Shown: positions 50,457 to 59,607 of the stretch, piece by piece
Layout of the letters: every line of letters begins with the position of its first letter
Position numbering within the stretch: position 1 is the first letter of the stretch
Assembly (NCBI RefSeq): GCF_024055605.1
Contig: NZ_JAMXLX010000009.1
Coordinates: forward strand, 123,868 to 187,867
Origin: Ciceribacter sichuanensis
Lineage (GTDB): Bacteria > Pseudomonadota > Alphaproteobacteria > Rhizobiales > Rhizobiaceae
Length of the DNA: 64,000 nt
Reading direction: 5' to 3'
Made by a program: the position numbers and the translations under genes
Notes under the pieces: model-generated
What the model was told of the DNA's origin: nothing
Database searches by the model: none
The model's input: the letters and a program-made list of their open reading frames with translations, nothing else

Positions 50457-51482
50457 TCAGACGAGTGACGCCAGCGTTTCCCGCAGTTCCGCGAGCAGCG
50501 ACTTCTGGACCGGAACGCCGAGTTCCCGGTTGCGGGCGCGGGCCTCGTAACGGCGTTGCGACGGCAGCCGGGCGCCCTGACCGGTAATGGCGTCGAACAT
50601 CTTTTCCGCCCGCTGCATGTTTTCGACCATTGCTCCGCCGAGGAATACCTTCGGATCGAGGGCGATGATCAGTTCGCCATGGCAGGGGGTGACGCCGGCA
50701 CCATCGTCGAAGGCCATGGATTCGGCACTGGTCATGTCGGCGATCAGCGGGCCGGCCATCAGTTCGATCATGGCCGAGAGAGCGGATCCCTTGTGGCCGC
50801 CGAAGGTGAGCATGGCGCCCTTCAGGGCTTCGGTCGGGTCGGTGGTGTCGTTGCCGTCACTGTCGATGCCCCAGCCGAGCGGAATGGTCTTGCCGGCGCG
50901 GCGGTGCAGTTCGATCTCTCCGCGGGCTGCGGCACTGGTGGCGAAATCGAAGACGAAAGGATTGGGACCGGGGCGCGGCCAGCCGAAGGCGAGCGGATTG
51001 GTGCCGAAGACCGGCTTCTTGCCGCCGGCCGGAGCGACCCAGCTATGGCTTGGCGTCATGACCAGCGACACTAGCCCGGCGCTGGCGATGTCCTCCACTT
51101 CCGGCCAGAGCGCGGAGAAGTGGTAGCAATTGTTGATCGCCATGGCGGCGATGCCGAGCGTGTTTGCCTTCTCGACGAGATGCGGCAGGCCTTCACGGAA
51201 AGCGAGCAGCGAATAGCCGTAGCGGGCATCGACCTTGACGACGCCGGGGGCGGAGGCATCCACCTCGGGCACGGCATTCAGGCTGACCTTGCCCTTGCGG
51301 GTGGTGGGAACGAAACCGAGCAGACGCCAGAGGCCGTGGGAATAGCATTCGTCCCGCTGGGCGGTGACCACCGATCTGGCGATCGCTTCGGCATGGCCTG
51401 CGGACAGGCCGAGGCCGAGCAGAATCCCGGTTGCGAGCTTCGTTGCATCTTCCACGGGGATGAATTCGATATCTGCGGACAT
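50457..51482 (-). CDS. Ldh/malate dehydrogenase-2 family NAD(P)H oxidoreductase
   Basis: The 341-aa protein belongs to the family containing YlbC, ComC and the imino acid reductase DpkA (delta1-piperideine/pyrroline-2-carboxylate reductase). It shows ARSVVTAQRDECYSHGLWRL, NNCYHFSALWPEVE with the catalytic His, GTNPLAFGWPRPG and TFGGHKGSALSAMIE. The start at 51482 (MSADIEF) is preferred; the longer frame adds 24 residues of low similarity. Beside an M24 Xaa-Pro-type peptidase and a D-amino-acid-type dehydrogenase, a role in reducing a cyclic imine from proline or hydroxyproline is plausible. Confidence 0.85.
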   Translation of the reverse strand: MSADIEFIPVEDATKLATGILLGLGLSAGHAEAIARSVVTAQRDECYSHGLWRLLGFVPTTRKGKVSLNAVPEVDASAPGVVKVDARYGYSLLAFREGLPHLVEKANTLGIAAMAINNCYHFSALWPEVEDIASAGLVSLVMTPSHSWVAPAGGKKPVFGTNPLAFGWPRPGPNPFVFDFATSAAARGEIELHRRAGKTIPLGWGIDSDGNDTTDPTEALKGAMLTFGGHKGSALSAMIELMAGPLIADMTSAESMAFDDGAGVTPCHGELIIALDPKVFLGGAMVENMQRAEKMFDAITGQGARLPSQRRYEARARNRELGVPVQKSLLAELRETLASLV

Positions 51483-51557
51483 TGCTGGCGTTCCTGTCGG
51501 TCGCGTCTGTGTGTTGTCTGTCTCGGTTTTGCGTCCGCAATTGCGCGAAAACAAAGA

Positions 51558-51602
51558 GATAGAGCATTGGGGCGATTCTGTTGTCGCCGGAAACGCTCTA
51601 TC
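51558..51602. repeat. Palindromic intergenic repeat with AGAGC/GCTCT ends
   Basis: GATAGAGC at 51558-51565 pairs with GCTCTATC at 51595-51602, and GGCGA/TCGCC form an inner stem. It lies in the 200-bp gap between the Ldh and M24 genes. The TAGAGC/GCTCTA ends match those of the repeat at about 14771-14811, so both may belong to one repeat family. Confidence 0.5.
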
Positions 51603-51682
51603 AGTCGGGCGTCAAAACGAGAATGGGCCGCCGGTGAAAAGCGCATGCCGGCCCATTTCAGCCGATAAGGTGTCGATGGTTG

Positions 51683-52825
51683 TCAGGCGAAGGGGTCGTT
51701 CGGTCCCTTGGCCGGCTGGGTAAACCATTGCGGGCCGGTGGCGGTCATGTGGATGTGGTCCTCGAGCCGCACGCCGAAGCTGCCGGGAACGACGATCATC
51801 GGCTCGTTGGAGAAGCACATGCCTTCCGCGAGCGCCGTGCGATTGCCTCGTACGATGAAGGGCTCCTCGTGGATTTCGAGGCCGAGGCCGTGGCCGGCGC
51901 GATGGGGCAGGCCGGGCAGGCGGTAGTCCGGGCCGAGACCATTGCGGGCGAGCACGGCGCGCGCCGCATCGTCAAGGCTTTCGCACGGTGCGCCGATCTT
52001 TGCGGCTTCGAACACGGCCTGCTGTGCCTCGCGCTCCATCGCCCAGATGCGGGTGAATTCTTCGGTCGGCTCATCGAGCATGTAGGTGCGGGTCAGGTCG
52101 GAATGATAACCGTCGATCCGGCAGCCGGTATCGACCAGAACGATGTCGCCGGCTTGCAGGATCTGATCGCCATCGGCTCCATGCGGCAGGGAGGTCGCCT
52201 CGCCGAAGGAAACGATGCAGAAGCTGGAGCCGCCCTCGCCGCCGCGTGCCCGGTGTTCGTCGTCGATGAAGCGGACGACTTCGGAGGCACGAATGCCCGG
52301 TTTCAGGATGCCGTGGGCTCGCTTGTGCACGTCGAGCGTGAGGTTCATCGCATACTGGATGATGGCGATTTCGGCTGGCGATTTCCGCAGGCGCTGGCTG
52401 CGGATGATCGGGCCGCCATCGACAATCCGCTCTGCGCCAAGTTCACGAACCAGGGCATGATAAACGAAAAGCGCGACGGCATCGTCGATGGCGAGGCTCT
52501 TGCCTGCGCCGAGAAGTGAGGCAACCAGTGCGGCGCTGCTTTCCTCTTCCTGCCAGACACAGATCTCACCCGGCAGATGCGGCAGGCTTTCGACCCGGCT
52601 CTGCTCGAAGCCCGGCACGATGTAATAAAGCGCCGTCGGCGTCACCAGCGCGCCGAGAAGACGCTCGCTTGCATGCCAGACAAGGCCGGTGAAATACCGC
52701 AGGCTTTCCGTCGGTCCGAGCAGTACGCCACCAAGGCTGGCCTTTTCGATGGTGGAGCGCAGCCGGGAGAGCCTTGCCAGTCTTTCTTCGTCGGAAATAC
52801 GCGGCGCTGGGGTGCTCGGCGTCAT
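51683..52825 (-). CDS. M24 family metallopeptidase (Xaa-Pro dipeptidase/aminopeptidase-like)
   Basis: The 380-aa protein has a creatinase N-terminal domain and a pita-bread C-terminal domain with the five metal ligands: VLVDTGCRIDGYHSDLTRTY (two Asp), RAGHGLGLEIHE (His), SNEPMIV (Glu) and RLEDHIHM (Glu). M24 members cleave Xaa-Pro bonds or hydrolyse related substrates. In this cluster it may release proline-type amino acids. AAGGAAC precedes the ATG. It lies 86 bp downstream of the dehydrogenase gene. Confidence 0.9.
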   Translation of the reverse strand: MTPSTPAPRISDEERLARLSRLRSTIEKASLGGVLLGPTESLRYFTGLVWHASERLLGALVTPTALYYIVPGFEQSRVESLPHLPGEICVWQEEESSAALVASLLGAGKSLAIDDAVALFVYHALVRELGAERIVDGGPIIRSQRLRKSPAEIAIIQYAMNLTLDVHKRAHGILKPGIRASEVVRFIDDEHRARGGEGGSSFCIVSFGEATSLPHGADGDQILQAGDIVLVDTGCRIDGYHSDLTRTYMLDEPTEEFTRIWAMEREAQQAVFEAAKIGAPCESLDDAARAVLARNGLGPDYRLPGLPHRAGHGLGLEIHEEPFIVRGNRTALAEGMCFSNEPMIVVPGSFGVRLEDHIHMTATGPQWFTQPAKGPNDPFA

Positions 52826-52911
52826 CTTGTGTTCCTTTGTATCATGGTCGTGTCGGGGTCGTGGCGCCCCGGCCGGTCACGCCGTGCGGCGGAGTGCCGA
52901 ACGGCCGAATG

Positions 52912-54165
52912 TCAGTTGAAACGGTCCGGGCGGAAGGGGGCGAGCGATATGCCGGTGGCGCGGCCCGCAACGAGGTCCGAAACCAGTTTTCCGGTGGCGG
53001 CCGATTGCGTCAATCCCAGATGCCCGTGACCGAAAGCATAAACGACCGAACGGCTTGCCTTCGAATAGCCGATGACCGGCAGGCAATCGGGCAGCGACGG
53101 GCGGAAGCCCATCCATTCCGTTCCGCCGCGCGTATCCAGTTCCGGCAGAAAGCGGCCGGCCTTGGCCAGCAGGTTCTTCGACCGGTTATAGTTGGGGGCG
53201 AGATCGAGGCCGCCAAGTTCGACCGCGCCGCCGACCCGGATGCCCTGCGCAAGTGGTGTCACGACGAAGGCGTGATCGTTGAAATAGAGCTGGCGTTTCA
53301 GGTCGAAGGACTGGGTCGGCAGTGTGGTGTTGTAGCCCCGCTCCGTGTCCAGCGGTACGCGGTCGCCAAGTCTGGTGGCGAGCTTCTTCGACCAAGCGCC
53401 GCCGGCCAGCACCACAGTTCCGGCTTCAATGGTCTCGCCATTGGCGAGCGTGATGGTCGCGCCGTCGCCGGTTGCGGCAATGTCGGTAACGTCGGCGGTC
53501 CGAAGAGCTGCGCCGGCAGCCTCTGCCTGCGCGCATACCGCCCGGGTGAATTCCTTGGGGTCGTTGATCTGCACGCCGGAAACCGAATACATCGCATGCC
53601 GGAAATGGGGAGCGAGGCCCGGCTGCAATTCCTCGATTTCCTTGCGGTTTACACGCCTGAACTCGAAGCCGGCCTTTTCCTTCTCACGCCAGTCATGGGC
53701 GGCGGCGTTGAAGCTTTCCTCGCTGTCATAAAGGTCCAGCGTGCCGGTGTTGTCGAAGAAGGTGGCAAGCTCCGGAATGGCGCGGATGCGGGCCATTTCG
53801 GCTGCCGCAAGCTCCATCATCGCGGTCTGCGTGACGATGCCCTGTTCGAAGACCTTGCGTGAGCTGGCGCGCCAGAAATGCCAGAGCCAGGGGGCGATCT
53901 TCAATGCGTAGGCCGGCCGGATGCTGAGCGGGCCGAGCGGGTCGAGGAGCCATTTCGGGGCCTTGAACATCACACCGGGAGACGGGATCGGGATGATCTC
54001 GGGGAAAGCCAGAATGCCGGCGTTTCCGGCGCTTGCGCCTGCGGCGGGTCCCGTGCGGTCGAGAATTACAACGCTGCGGCCCTGTTGTTGAAGATGGAGG
54101 GCCGACATGGCACCAACAATTCCGGCACCGATAACGACAACATCGGCTTTCGTTTGAGCAGGCAT
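52912..54165 (-). CDS. FAD-dependent D-amino acid dehydrogenase family protein (DadA-like)
   Basis: The 417-aa DAO-family flavoprotein has the dinucleotide motif DVVVIGAGIVGAMSALHLQQ, then GASAGNAGILAFPEI, ERGYNTTLP and a C-terminal GFRPSLPDCLPVIGYSK, as in DadA and D-hydroxyproline dehydrogenases. It would oxidise a D-amino acid or cis-4-hydroxy-D-proline to an imino acid, passing electrons to the respiratory chain. The neighbouring Ldh-type reductase and M24 peptidase make a proline-related substrate plausible, but no epimerase gene is present to confirm it. Confidence 0.88.
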   Translation of the reverse strand: MPAQTKADVVVIGAGIVGAMSALHLQQQGRSVVILDRTGPAAGASAGNAGILAFPEIIPIPSPGVMFKAPKWLLDPLGPLSIRPAYALKIAPWLWHFWRASSRKVFEQGIVTQTAMMELAAAEMARIRAIPELATFFDNTGTLDLYDSEESFNAAAHDWREKEKAGFEFRRVNRKEIEELQPGLAPHFRHAMYSVSGVQINDPKEFTRAVCAQAEAAGAALRTADVTDIAATGDGATITLANGETIEAGTVVLAGGAWSKKLATRLGDRVPLDTERGYNTTLPTQSFDLKRQLYFNDHAFVVTPLAQGIRVGGAVELGGLDLAPNYNRSKNLLAKAGRFLPELDTRGGTEWMGFRPSLPDCLPVIGYSKASRSVVYAFGHGHLGLTQSAATGKLVSDLVAGRATGISLAPFRPDRFN

Positions 54166-54218
54166 CGGAGAATTCTCTTGCTGTTTGATTGATCTGGTTG
54201 CGGGTCAGGTGAAATGGA

Positions 54219-54941
54219 TCAGAGGTCGCCGATCGATACGGCGTGGTTCATGTCGCGCGCGATGTATTCCTGGATCTGGCGCACGATCTGTTCCGCATGG
54301 GCGATGGCGAGGCGATCGGACCGCTCGACATCTCCCGAGTCGATTGCTGCGATCATATCCTCATGCTCCTGCACGTATTGCAGCGGCAGACGATCATCGA
54401 AGGTCGAGTAATAGAGCCGAAGAATGCGCCGGCCTTCATCCAGAAGACGGGCGAAGAAGGTGGTGTAGTAGGGATTGCCGCCCAGTTCGGCGATGGCGAC
54501 GTGGAATTCGCGGTTCGCCTCGATCATCGCGTAGGCGTCCTGCGCCTTCACGGCGGCTTCGAATTCGTTCTGGTGCTTGCGGATCGTGGCCATGATCGCC
54601 GGGTTCTTGCGCGCGGCGGCGGCGCGGGTGGTGACCCGGTACATCAGCGTCAGCGCATCGAAATAGGTGGGCAGCGTGGCGAAGTCGATGGTCGCAACGA
54701 TGGTATTGCGGTTCGGTAGTGTGGTGACAAGCCCGTCGGAGGCGAGGCGGAGCAGGGCTTCGCGGATCGGCGTGCGCGACATGCCGAAGCGATCCGAAAG
54801 CCGCACCTCGTCGAGCGGGCTGCCTGGCGGCAGGGCCATCGCCAGAATCTCCTGGCGCAGGGTGGTGTAGACGGTCTGCGTGCCGGAGCCGCGGGAGCGT
54901 GGCGTTTCGGCGGTATCGTCCGAAGTGGTGGGTTCGAGCAT
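54219..54941 (-). CDS. GntR family (FadR/FCD subfamily) transcriptional regulator
   Basis: The 240-aa protein has an N-terminal winged HTH (TVYTTLRQEILAMALPPGSPLDEVRLSDRFGMSRTPIREAL-type sequence) and a helical FCD ligand-binding domain with the metal-ligand residues expected in ANREFHVAIAELGGN and IAHAEQIV. The start at 54941 (MLEPTTSDD) is preferred over a frame 36 codons longer that would run into the candidate operator. It is the first gene upstream of the catabolic genes on the same strand and presumably represses them until an amino acid ligand binds. Confidence 0.92.
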   Translation of the reverse strand: MLEPTTSDDTAETPRSRGSGTQTVYTTLRQEILAMALPPGSPLDEVRLSDRFGMSRTPIREALLRLASDGLVTTLPNRNTIVATIDFATLPTYFDALTLMYRVTTRAAAARKNPAIMATIRKHQNEFEAAVKAQDAYAMIEANREFHVAIAELGGNPYYTTFFARLLDEGRRILRLYYSTFDDRLPLQYVQEHEDMIAAIDSGDVERSDRLAIAHAEQIVRQIQEYIARDMNHAVSIGDL

Positions 54942-55330
54942 CGTGACAGCCGATCCGTTTGTGTTGAAGTATATGTAGACATACTGTCGACATTTCTTCG
55001 ACGCAAGTTGTTTCTCGGCCTGCGACCTCGTGGCGGGCAGTGATTTCATCGCTGACTGACGGGGATATCGTCCGGTACGGGACGAAAGAGTACGGCCACT
55101 GGCGGACGTTATCCAGAATATAAGAAAATTCGGAAATTTGCCTTATTTGACGCCACCTTCTGCCTGGGAATTCGGCAATTGCATGCATCGCAAATCTATG
55201 TAACAAAATACATGTGGTTGCGCTGGGGAGAGCCGGCCACATTTGGGAGCAGAAATATATCCAATGAATATGCGGAGCGGAGTGGAGACGCTTCGTTGTC
55301 CAAACAAGGAATATTTTTGGGAGGAAAGCC
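54942..55330. other. Intergenic region between the GntR and LuxR genes
   Basis: These 389 bp between divergent regulators have an AT-rich centre. They contain the GntR-type candidate operator at 54973-54992 and otherwise no feature that I can support. GGGAGGAAAGCC just before 55331 is the ribosome-binding site of the LuxR gene. Confidence 0.5.
54973..54992. promoter_or_regulatory. Candidate GntR-family operator
   Basis: ATGTAGACAT at 54973-54982 (imperfect palindrome) is followed two bases later by the perfect palindrome TGTCGACA at 54985-54992. Short palindromes with TGT/ACA ends are typical of FadR-subfamily operators. The site lies about 35-50 bp upstream of the GntR start codon, where autoregulation is common. 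The link is inferred from position. Confidence 0.5.
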
Positions 55331-56020
55331 ATGTCGCGGGCAGAACTGTCCGTATCGTCGCTTTCGATCAAGTCGGCGCTGGTGATCGATGATCACCCGC
55401 TTTATTGCGATGCTCTTGCGACGACGATGGAGAGCATCTTCAATACCCGTCGGATTCGAACAGCGACTACGCTAGGCGAGGCACTGCATCAAATACGCAT
55501 GCGGTTTTCGCCGGATCTCGTCATTCTGGATCTCAACCTGCCCGATGCGTCGGGCCTGAGCGGTTTCTTGAAGATAAAGGAAAAGATGCCGGATGTTCCG
55601 GTGATCGTCATTTCGGCGATCACGACGGAAGGTGTTGTACATTCCGTGATTTCCGCCGGAGCGGCGGGGTTCATACCGAAAGAAACCGGGCGGCAGGTGT
55701 TCCAGGAGGCCATGACGGATATCTGGAACGGCAAGACCTATGTGCCGCCGGGCTATGCCATGCCGGCCCGTCCGAAGGAAGGCGATCGTTCCGTCGAGAC
55801 CATCTCGCGCAAGATCGCCCATCTCTCGCAGCAACAGACGCGCATTCTCAGCCTGATCTGCGAGGGCATGCCGAACAAGCTGATCGCCTACGAGATGCAA
55901 CTCGCGGAAGCGACCGTCAAGGCGCATATCACTGCGCTCTTGCGGCGGCTTGGCGTGCACAACCGCACGCAGGCGGCGATGCTGGTGAGGGAGGTTTCCA
56001 TCCGCCATAACCTTCAATAG
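55331..56020 (+). CDS. NarL/FixJ-type response regulator
   Basis: The 229-aa protein has a complete receiver domain (acidic pocket VIDDHPLY, phospho-acceptor D67 in VILDLNLPD, Ser/Thr in VIVISAIT, Lys in GFIPKE) and a LuxR-type HTH (about 160-225, LSQQQTRILSLICEGMPNKLIA then ATVKAHITALLRRLGVHNRTQ). GGGAGG precedes the ATG. It is followed on the same strand by a FIST sensor gene and a hybrid histidine kinase gene, its probable partner. Position suggests control of the downstream alcohol/formaldehyde oxidation genes. Confidence 0.93.
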   Translation: MSRAELSVSSLSIKSALVIDDHPLYCDALATTMESIFNTRRIRTATTLGEALHQIRMRFSPDLVILDLNLPDASGLSGFLKIKEKMPDVPVIVISAITTEGVVHSVISAGAAGFIPKETGRQVFQEAMTDIWNGKTYVPPGYAMPARPKEGDRSVETISRKIAHLSQQQTRILSLICEGMPNKLIAYEMQLAEATVKAHITALLRRLGVHNRTQAAMLVREVSIRHNLQ

Positions 56021-56082
56021 GAGGCCATGGCGGAAACAAACTACCTTGCCCGTGAGGACAGCCAGCGGAGGACGGCAGGCGG

Positions 56083-57255
56083 GTGACGGCGCTACGGGAG
56101 GCTCTTGATAACAGGCCCGCGAGAGCGGTGCGCATTGCCGTGTCTCATGCCGGCGATACGACGGAGGCTGTCCTCGACATCCGCCGCCAGTTATCGACTG
56201 CGCGGCCGAGTTTCGTCCTGCTTTTCCTGCCCTGTCGGCTGGCGACGGACGCGTTGCCAACCGCACTTGCCGATATCATGCCGGAGACGGTGGTGTTCGG
56301 CTGCACGACCGCCGGCCAGATAACGCCGCGCGGATATGACAGCGATGCGCTCGTCGCGATCGCGTTCGAGCGCAGTCATTTCCGTGTGGCGTCGGCCCTG
56401 TTTTCCCCGATCTCGCCGCTGTCCATCGCCGATGTGGTTTCACAGGCCGAACGGCTTTCCGCCCAGTTCGGCAGCACGCCGGGACGCCATCGTCTGGCGC
56501 TGATCTTTGCCGACGGCTTGTCGAAGCAGGAGGATATCCTCGTCGCCACGCTGGAGGCGGGGCTTGCGGATATCCCTGTCTTCGGCGGCTCCGCAGGCGA
56601 TGGGCTACGTTTCCGGGAGACAAAGGTTCTGCGCGACGGCAGGTTTCACAGCAACGCGGCGCTTCTCTTGTTGCTGGAAACAGACCTCGATTTCCGTGGC
56701 CTCGGTTTCGATCATTTCCAGCCGACGGAAAGCCGCATGGTCGTGACCCGCGCGGTTCCGGAGGAGCGCCTGGTTCTGGAGATCAACGGCTCCCCGGCGG
56801 CGGAGGAATATGCGCGGCTTGTCGGCGTTTCGGTCGAGGAACTTTCTCCCGCCATTTTTGCCGAAAATCCCGTGCTGGTGCGCAATCGTGACCTCTATCA
56901 TGTGCGCGCCATCCAGCAGATCCACGGCGAGAATGGTCTGACCTTCCTGTCGGCGATCGATGACGGACTGCTCCTGACGCTGGGGCGGGGCAAGGAGATC
57001 ATCCGCACCCTCGACAGCGGACTGACGGTGACCGACGACCAGGGCGCCGAGCCCGATTTCATCCTCGGTTTCGACTGTTATCTCAGGAAGCTGGAGATCG
57101 AACGTAAGGGATTGGCCGACGAAGCATCGGAACGGTTCCGTCAGCATAGGGTGGTCGGCTTCAGCACCTATGGCGAACAGCATCTCGGCGTGCATGTGAA
57201 CCAGACCTTCGTCGGCGTCGCCTTCTTCCGGCCGAGAAGGGGGGCGGTGCCGTGA
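56083..57255 (+). CDS. FIST domain sensor protein (NosP-like)
   Basis: The 390-aa protein has a FIST N domain (about 30-220, with FVLLFLPCRLATDALP, VFGCTTAGQITPRGYDSDAL, IPVFGGSAGDG) and a FIST C domain (about 230-370), with no membrane segment. FIST proteins bind small ligands. The Pseudomonas member NosP binds NO through haem and regulates the adjacent kinase NahK. The same order, FIST then kinase, occurs here. The GTG at 56083 is the likely start. Its stop overlaps the start codon of the kinase gene (GTGA). Confidence 0.87.
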   Translation: MTALREALDNRPARAVRIAVSHAGDTTEAVLDIRRQLSTARPSFVLLFLPCRLATDALPTALADIMPETVVFGCTTAGQITPRGYDSDALVAIAFERSHFRVASALFSPISPLSIADVVSQAERLSAQFGSTPGRHRLALIFADGLSKQEDILVATLEAGLADIPVFGGSAGDGLRFRETKVLRDGRFHSNAALLLLLETDLDFRGLGFDHFQPTESRMVVTRAVPEERLVLEINGSPAAEEYARLVGVSVEELSPAIFAENPVLVRNRDLYHVRAIQQIHGENGLTFLSAIDDGLLLTLGRGKEIIRTLDSGLTVTDDQGAEPDFILGFDCYLRKLEIERKGLADEASERFRQHRVVGFSTYGEQHLGVHVNQTFVGVAFFRPRRGAVP

Positions 57256-59501
57256 TCGATCCGAGCGATCCTCCCGAAGTCCAGATCGCCAAGCAGGCGC
57301 GGATCATCGAGGCGCTGATCAACCGCGCCGAGCGTGGTCATGAGGTGGGCGGCACGGCCTATTCGCTGTTCCAGTCGGCCATCACGCTTCAGGCCAAGGT
57401 GTGGGAGAAGACCAAGGATCTGGAAAAGGCGCTGGATACGCTGGGCCGGGCGTCGAGCGAGCTGGAAATCGCCTACCAGACCCAGGAGAGGATGCAGCGC
57501 AACCTTGCCGATGCCATGGTTGCCATGGAGGGAGGCTTTGCCCTTTTTTCCGAGGATCGGTTGCAGGTCTGTAACACGCAGTTCCGGCGGCTTCTGCCCG
57601 ATGTGGAGCCCTTGATAAAACCGGGACTCGCCTTCGATGATTATCTCCGGGCCGTCGAGGTCAGCAAGTCGCTGGCAAGCGAGGAGGATGCCGGGGTGAA
57701 AGCCGTGCGGCGGTCGCCGGCGAGCGGTTTGCCGGAGGCTCCGGGCCATGGCTTTTCCTCCTTTGTCATAGCGCTGCGCAATGACCGCTGGTTCCAGATT
57801 TCCTGTCGCCAGACGACGTCCGGCAATATCGCGGTTCTGCAGACGGAAATTACCGATCTGGTGCGGGAGAACCGGCGGGAGAAGGATCGCCTGATCGACC
57901 AGCAGGCCCATCTGCTGCAGGCCGCTTTCGACCACATGTCGCTCGGAGTCTGCACCTTTTCGTCGGACGGTGAACTCCTTGTGCATAACGAACGCTTCAG
58001 CGCGCTGCTTGGTCTGCCTTTACCCCTCCTGAAGAAGGGCGCGTCATTCCAGCGGATTCTCGAACATATCGAGCGCCATGAGATCGTCGACCGGAAATCG
58101 CGCCGGCCGGAACTTGCGCGCTGGTTCAAGGCATTGCGGCGGGGAGAGACCGTGCAGCAGCATTTTCGCAGGCGCGACGGCATGCGGCTCGACATGCGGC
58201 TGCACAGCCTGCCGGACGATGGCTTCATAGTGTCCCTCATGGATGTGACGGCGGAAACGGAGGCTGCGGCTCTGCTTGAACAGCGGGTTGCGGAACGCAC
58301 GGCGGAACTGACCGAGGCGAACCGGCAATTGCAGGTGCATGCTGCGGAGCAGACGAAGATCGAAGGCGCGCTGCGGCTTGCCAAGGAGGCGGCCGAGTCG
58401 GCGCATGTTTCCAAGACGCGATTTCTGGCGGCCGCCAGCCACGATCTCCTGCAACCGATCAATGCCGCCAAGCTCTATCTCTCGACCTTGACGGAGACTG
58501 TTGAAGAAGGAGGTGCCAGAGAGGTCGTAAACCGTCTCAACCGCTCCTTCACCTCGATCGAGACGCTGCTGCAGGCGCTACTGGATATTTCCCGGTTGGA
58601 CAGTTCCGGCGCCGAATTCAACATCACCTCCTTCTCCATCGGGAACATGCTGCAGGGGCTGAGCGAGGATCTCGCTCCGCTTGCCGCGGAAAAGAGGATC
58701 GAGCTCCGCATTGTTCCATCGAGCCGCTGGGTGACGAGCGATCAGCGCTATCTGATGCGCTCGGTTCAGAACCTCGTGGTCAACGCGATCCAGTATACCG
58801 AGCGCGGCAGGGTGCTGGTCGGCTGCCGGCTTGCGGGTACGCGCCTGCGCATCGAGGTATGGGACACCGGGATCGGCATATCGGAAACGGACCAGGCGCG
58901 GGTGTTCAAGGAATTCACCCGTGGCGGGGGAGGCAAGGGCACCGGCATGGGGCTGGGGCTTTCGATCGTGGAAAGGGCCTGCCGTCACCTCGATCACCCG
59001 GTACGGCTGGTGTCGCGTCCGGGGGTAGGCTCGATGTTCTCGATCGAGGTTCCGCTCGCAGCCCCCGGCCATGTCACTGTCTACGAAAATCCGGTGGTGG
59101 AGGCGGCCCCCACGGGCGATCTGGACCTGATTGTCATGGTCGTGGAAAACGATGCGGACGAACTGCATGCGATGACGCAGAAGCTCGAGGGCTGGGGCGC
59201 AAGCGTGCTTGCGGCCGGCTCGACGCTCGAGGCGATTTCCCTGATGCAGGAGATCGGGACCCCGCCGGACATTGTACTTGCCGACTACCAGCTCGATGAG
59301 GAGGACAATGGCATCGAGACGATCCGAACGCTCAGGGCGCTTGCCGGTTGTGAAATCCCGGCCATCATCATTTCCGCCAACCGGCATCGCGATTTTCAGG
59401 CGCAGGCGGACGAGATGTCCTTTGCCGTGCTGACCAAGCCGGTGCAGCTCGTGCGTCTCAGGGCGTTGATCGACTGGAAGACCCGTGCGCGGGTGGCGTG
59501 A
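57252..59501 (+). CDS. Hybrid sensor histidine kinase with PAS domains and C-terminal receiver (NahK-like)
   Basis: The 749-aa cytoplasmic protein has an N-terminal coiled-coil segment, two PAS-like regions (about 90-210 and 225-340), a coiled coil, the HisKA domain with phospho-accepting H397 in AAASHDLLQPINAAK, and a HATPase domain (N box LVVNAIQYTERG, G boxes WDTGIGI and KGTGMGLGLSIV). A receiver domain follows, with D678 in LADYQLDE and Lys in LTKPVQ. It fits the NahK/ErcS'-type kinases, which lack membrane helices and pair with FIST proteins. The neighbouring LuxR-type regulator is the likely phosphate acceptor. Confidence 0.92.
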   Translation: MIDPSDPPEVQIAKQARIIEALINRAERGHEVGGTAYSLFQSAITLQAKVWEKTKDLEKALDTLGRASSELEIAYQTQERMQRNLADAMVAMEGGFALFSEDRLQVCNTQFRRLLPDVEPLIKPGLAFDDYLRAVEVSKSLASEEDAGVKAVRRSPASGLPEAPGHGFSSFVIALRNDRWFQISCRQTTSGNIAVLQTEITDLVRENRREKDRLIDQQAHLLQAAFDHMSLGVCTFSSDGELLVHNERFSALLGLPLPLLKKGASFQRILEHIERHEIVDRKSRRPELARWFKALRRGETVQQHFRRRDGMRLDMRLHSLPDDGFIVSLMDVTAETEAAALLEQRVAERTAELTEANRQLQVHAAEQTKIEGALRLAKEAAESAHVSKTRFLAAASHDLLQPINAAKLYLSTLTETVEEGGAREVVNRLNRSFTSIETLLQALLDISRLDSSGAEFNITSFSIGNMLQGLSEDLAPLAAEKRIELRIVPSSRWVTSDQRYLMRSVQNLVVNAIQYTERGRVLVGCRLAGTRLRIEVWDTGIGISETDQARVFKEFTRGGGGKGTGMGLGLSIVERACRHLDHPVRLVSRPGVGSMFSIEVPLAAPGHVTVYENPVVEAAPTGDLDLIVMVVENDADELHAMTQKLEGWGASVLAAGSTLEAISLMQEIGTPPDIVLADYQLDEEDNGIETIRTLRALAGCEIPAIIISANRHRDFQAQADEMSFAVLTKPVQLVRLRALIDWKTRARVA

Positions 59502-59607
59502 CGGCGATCAGGGGCTCATATCCATATGGCTCCCAATACCGACCAATGTCTGCGGTGACGAGACAATCGTGGCGGCATTAGGCTCTTCATAAAAAGGGAG
59601 GTTTGCA

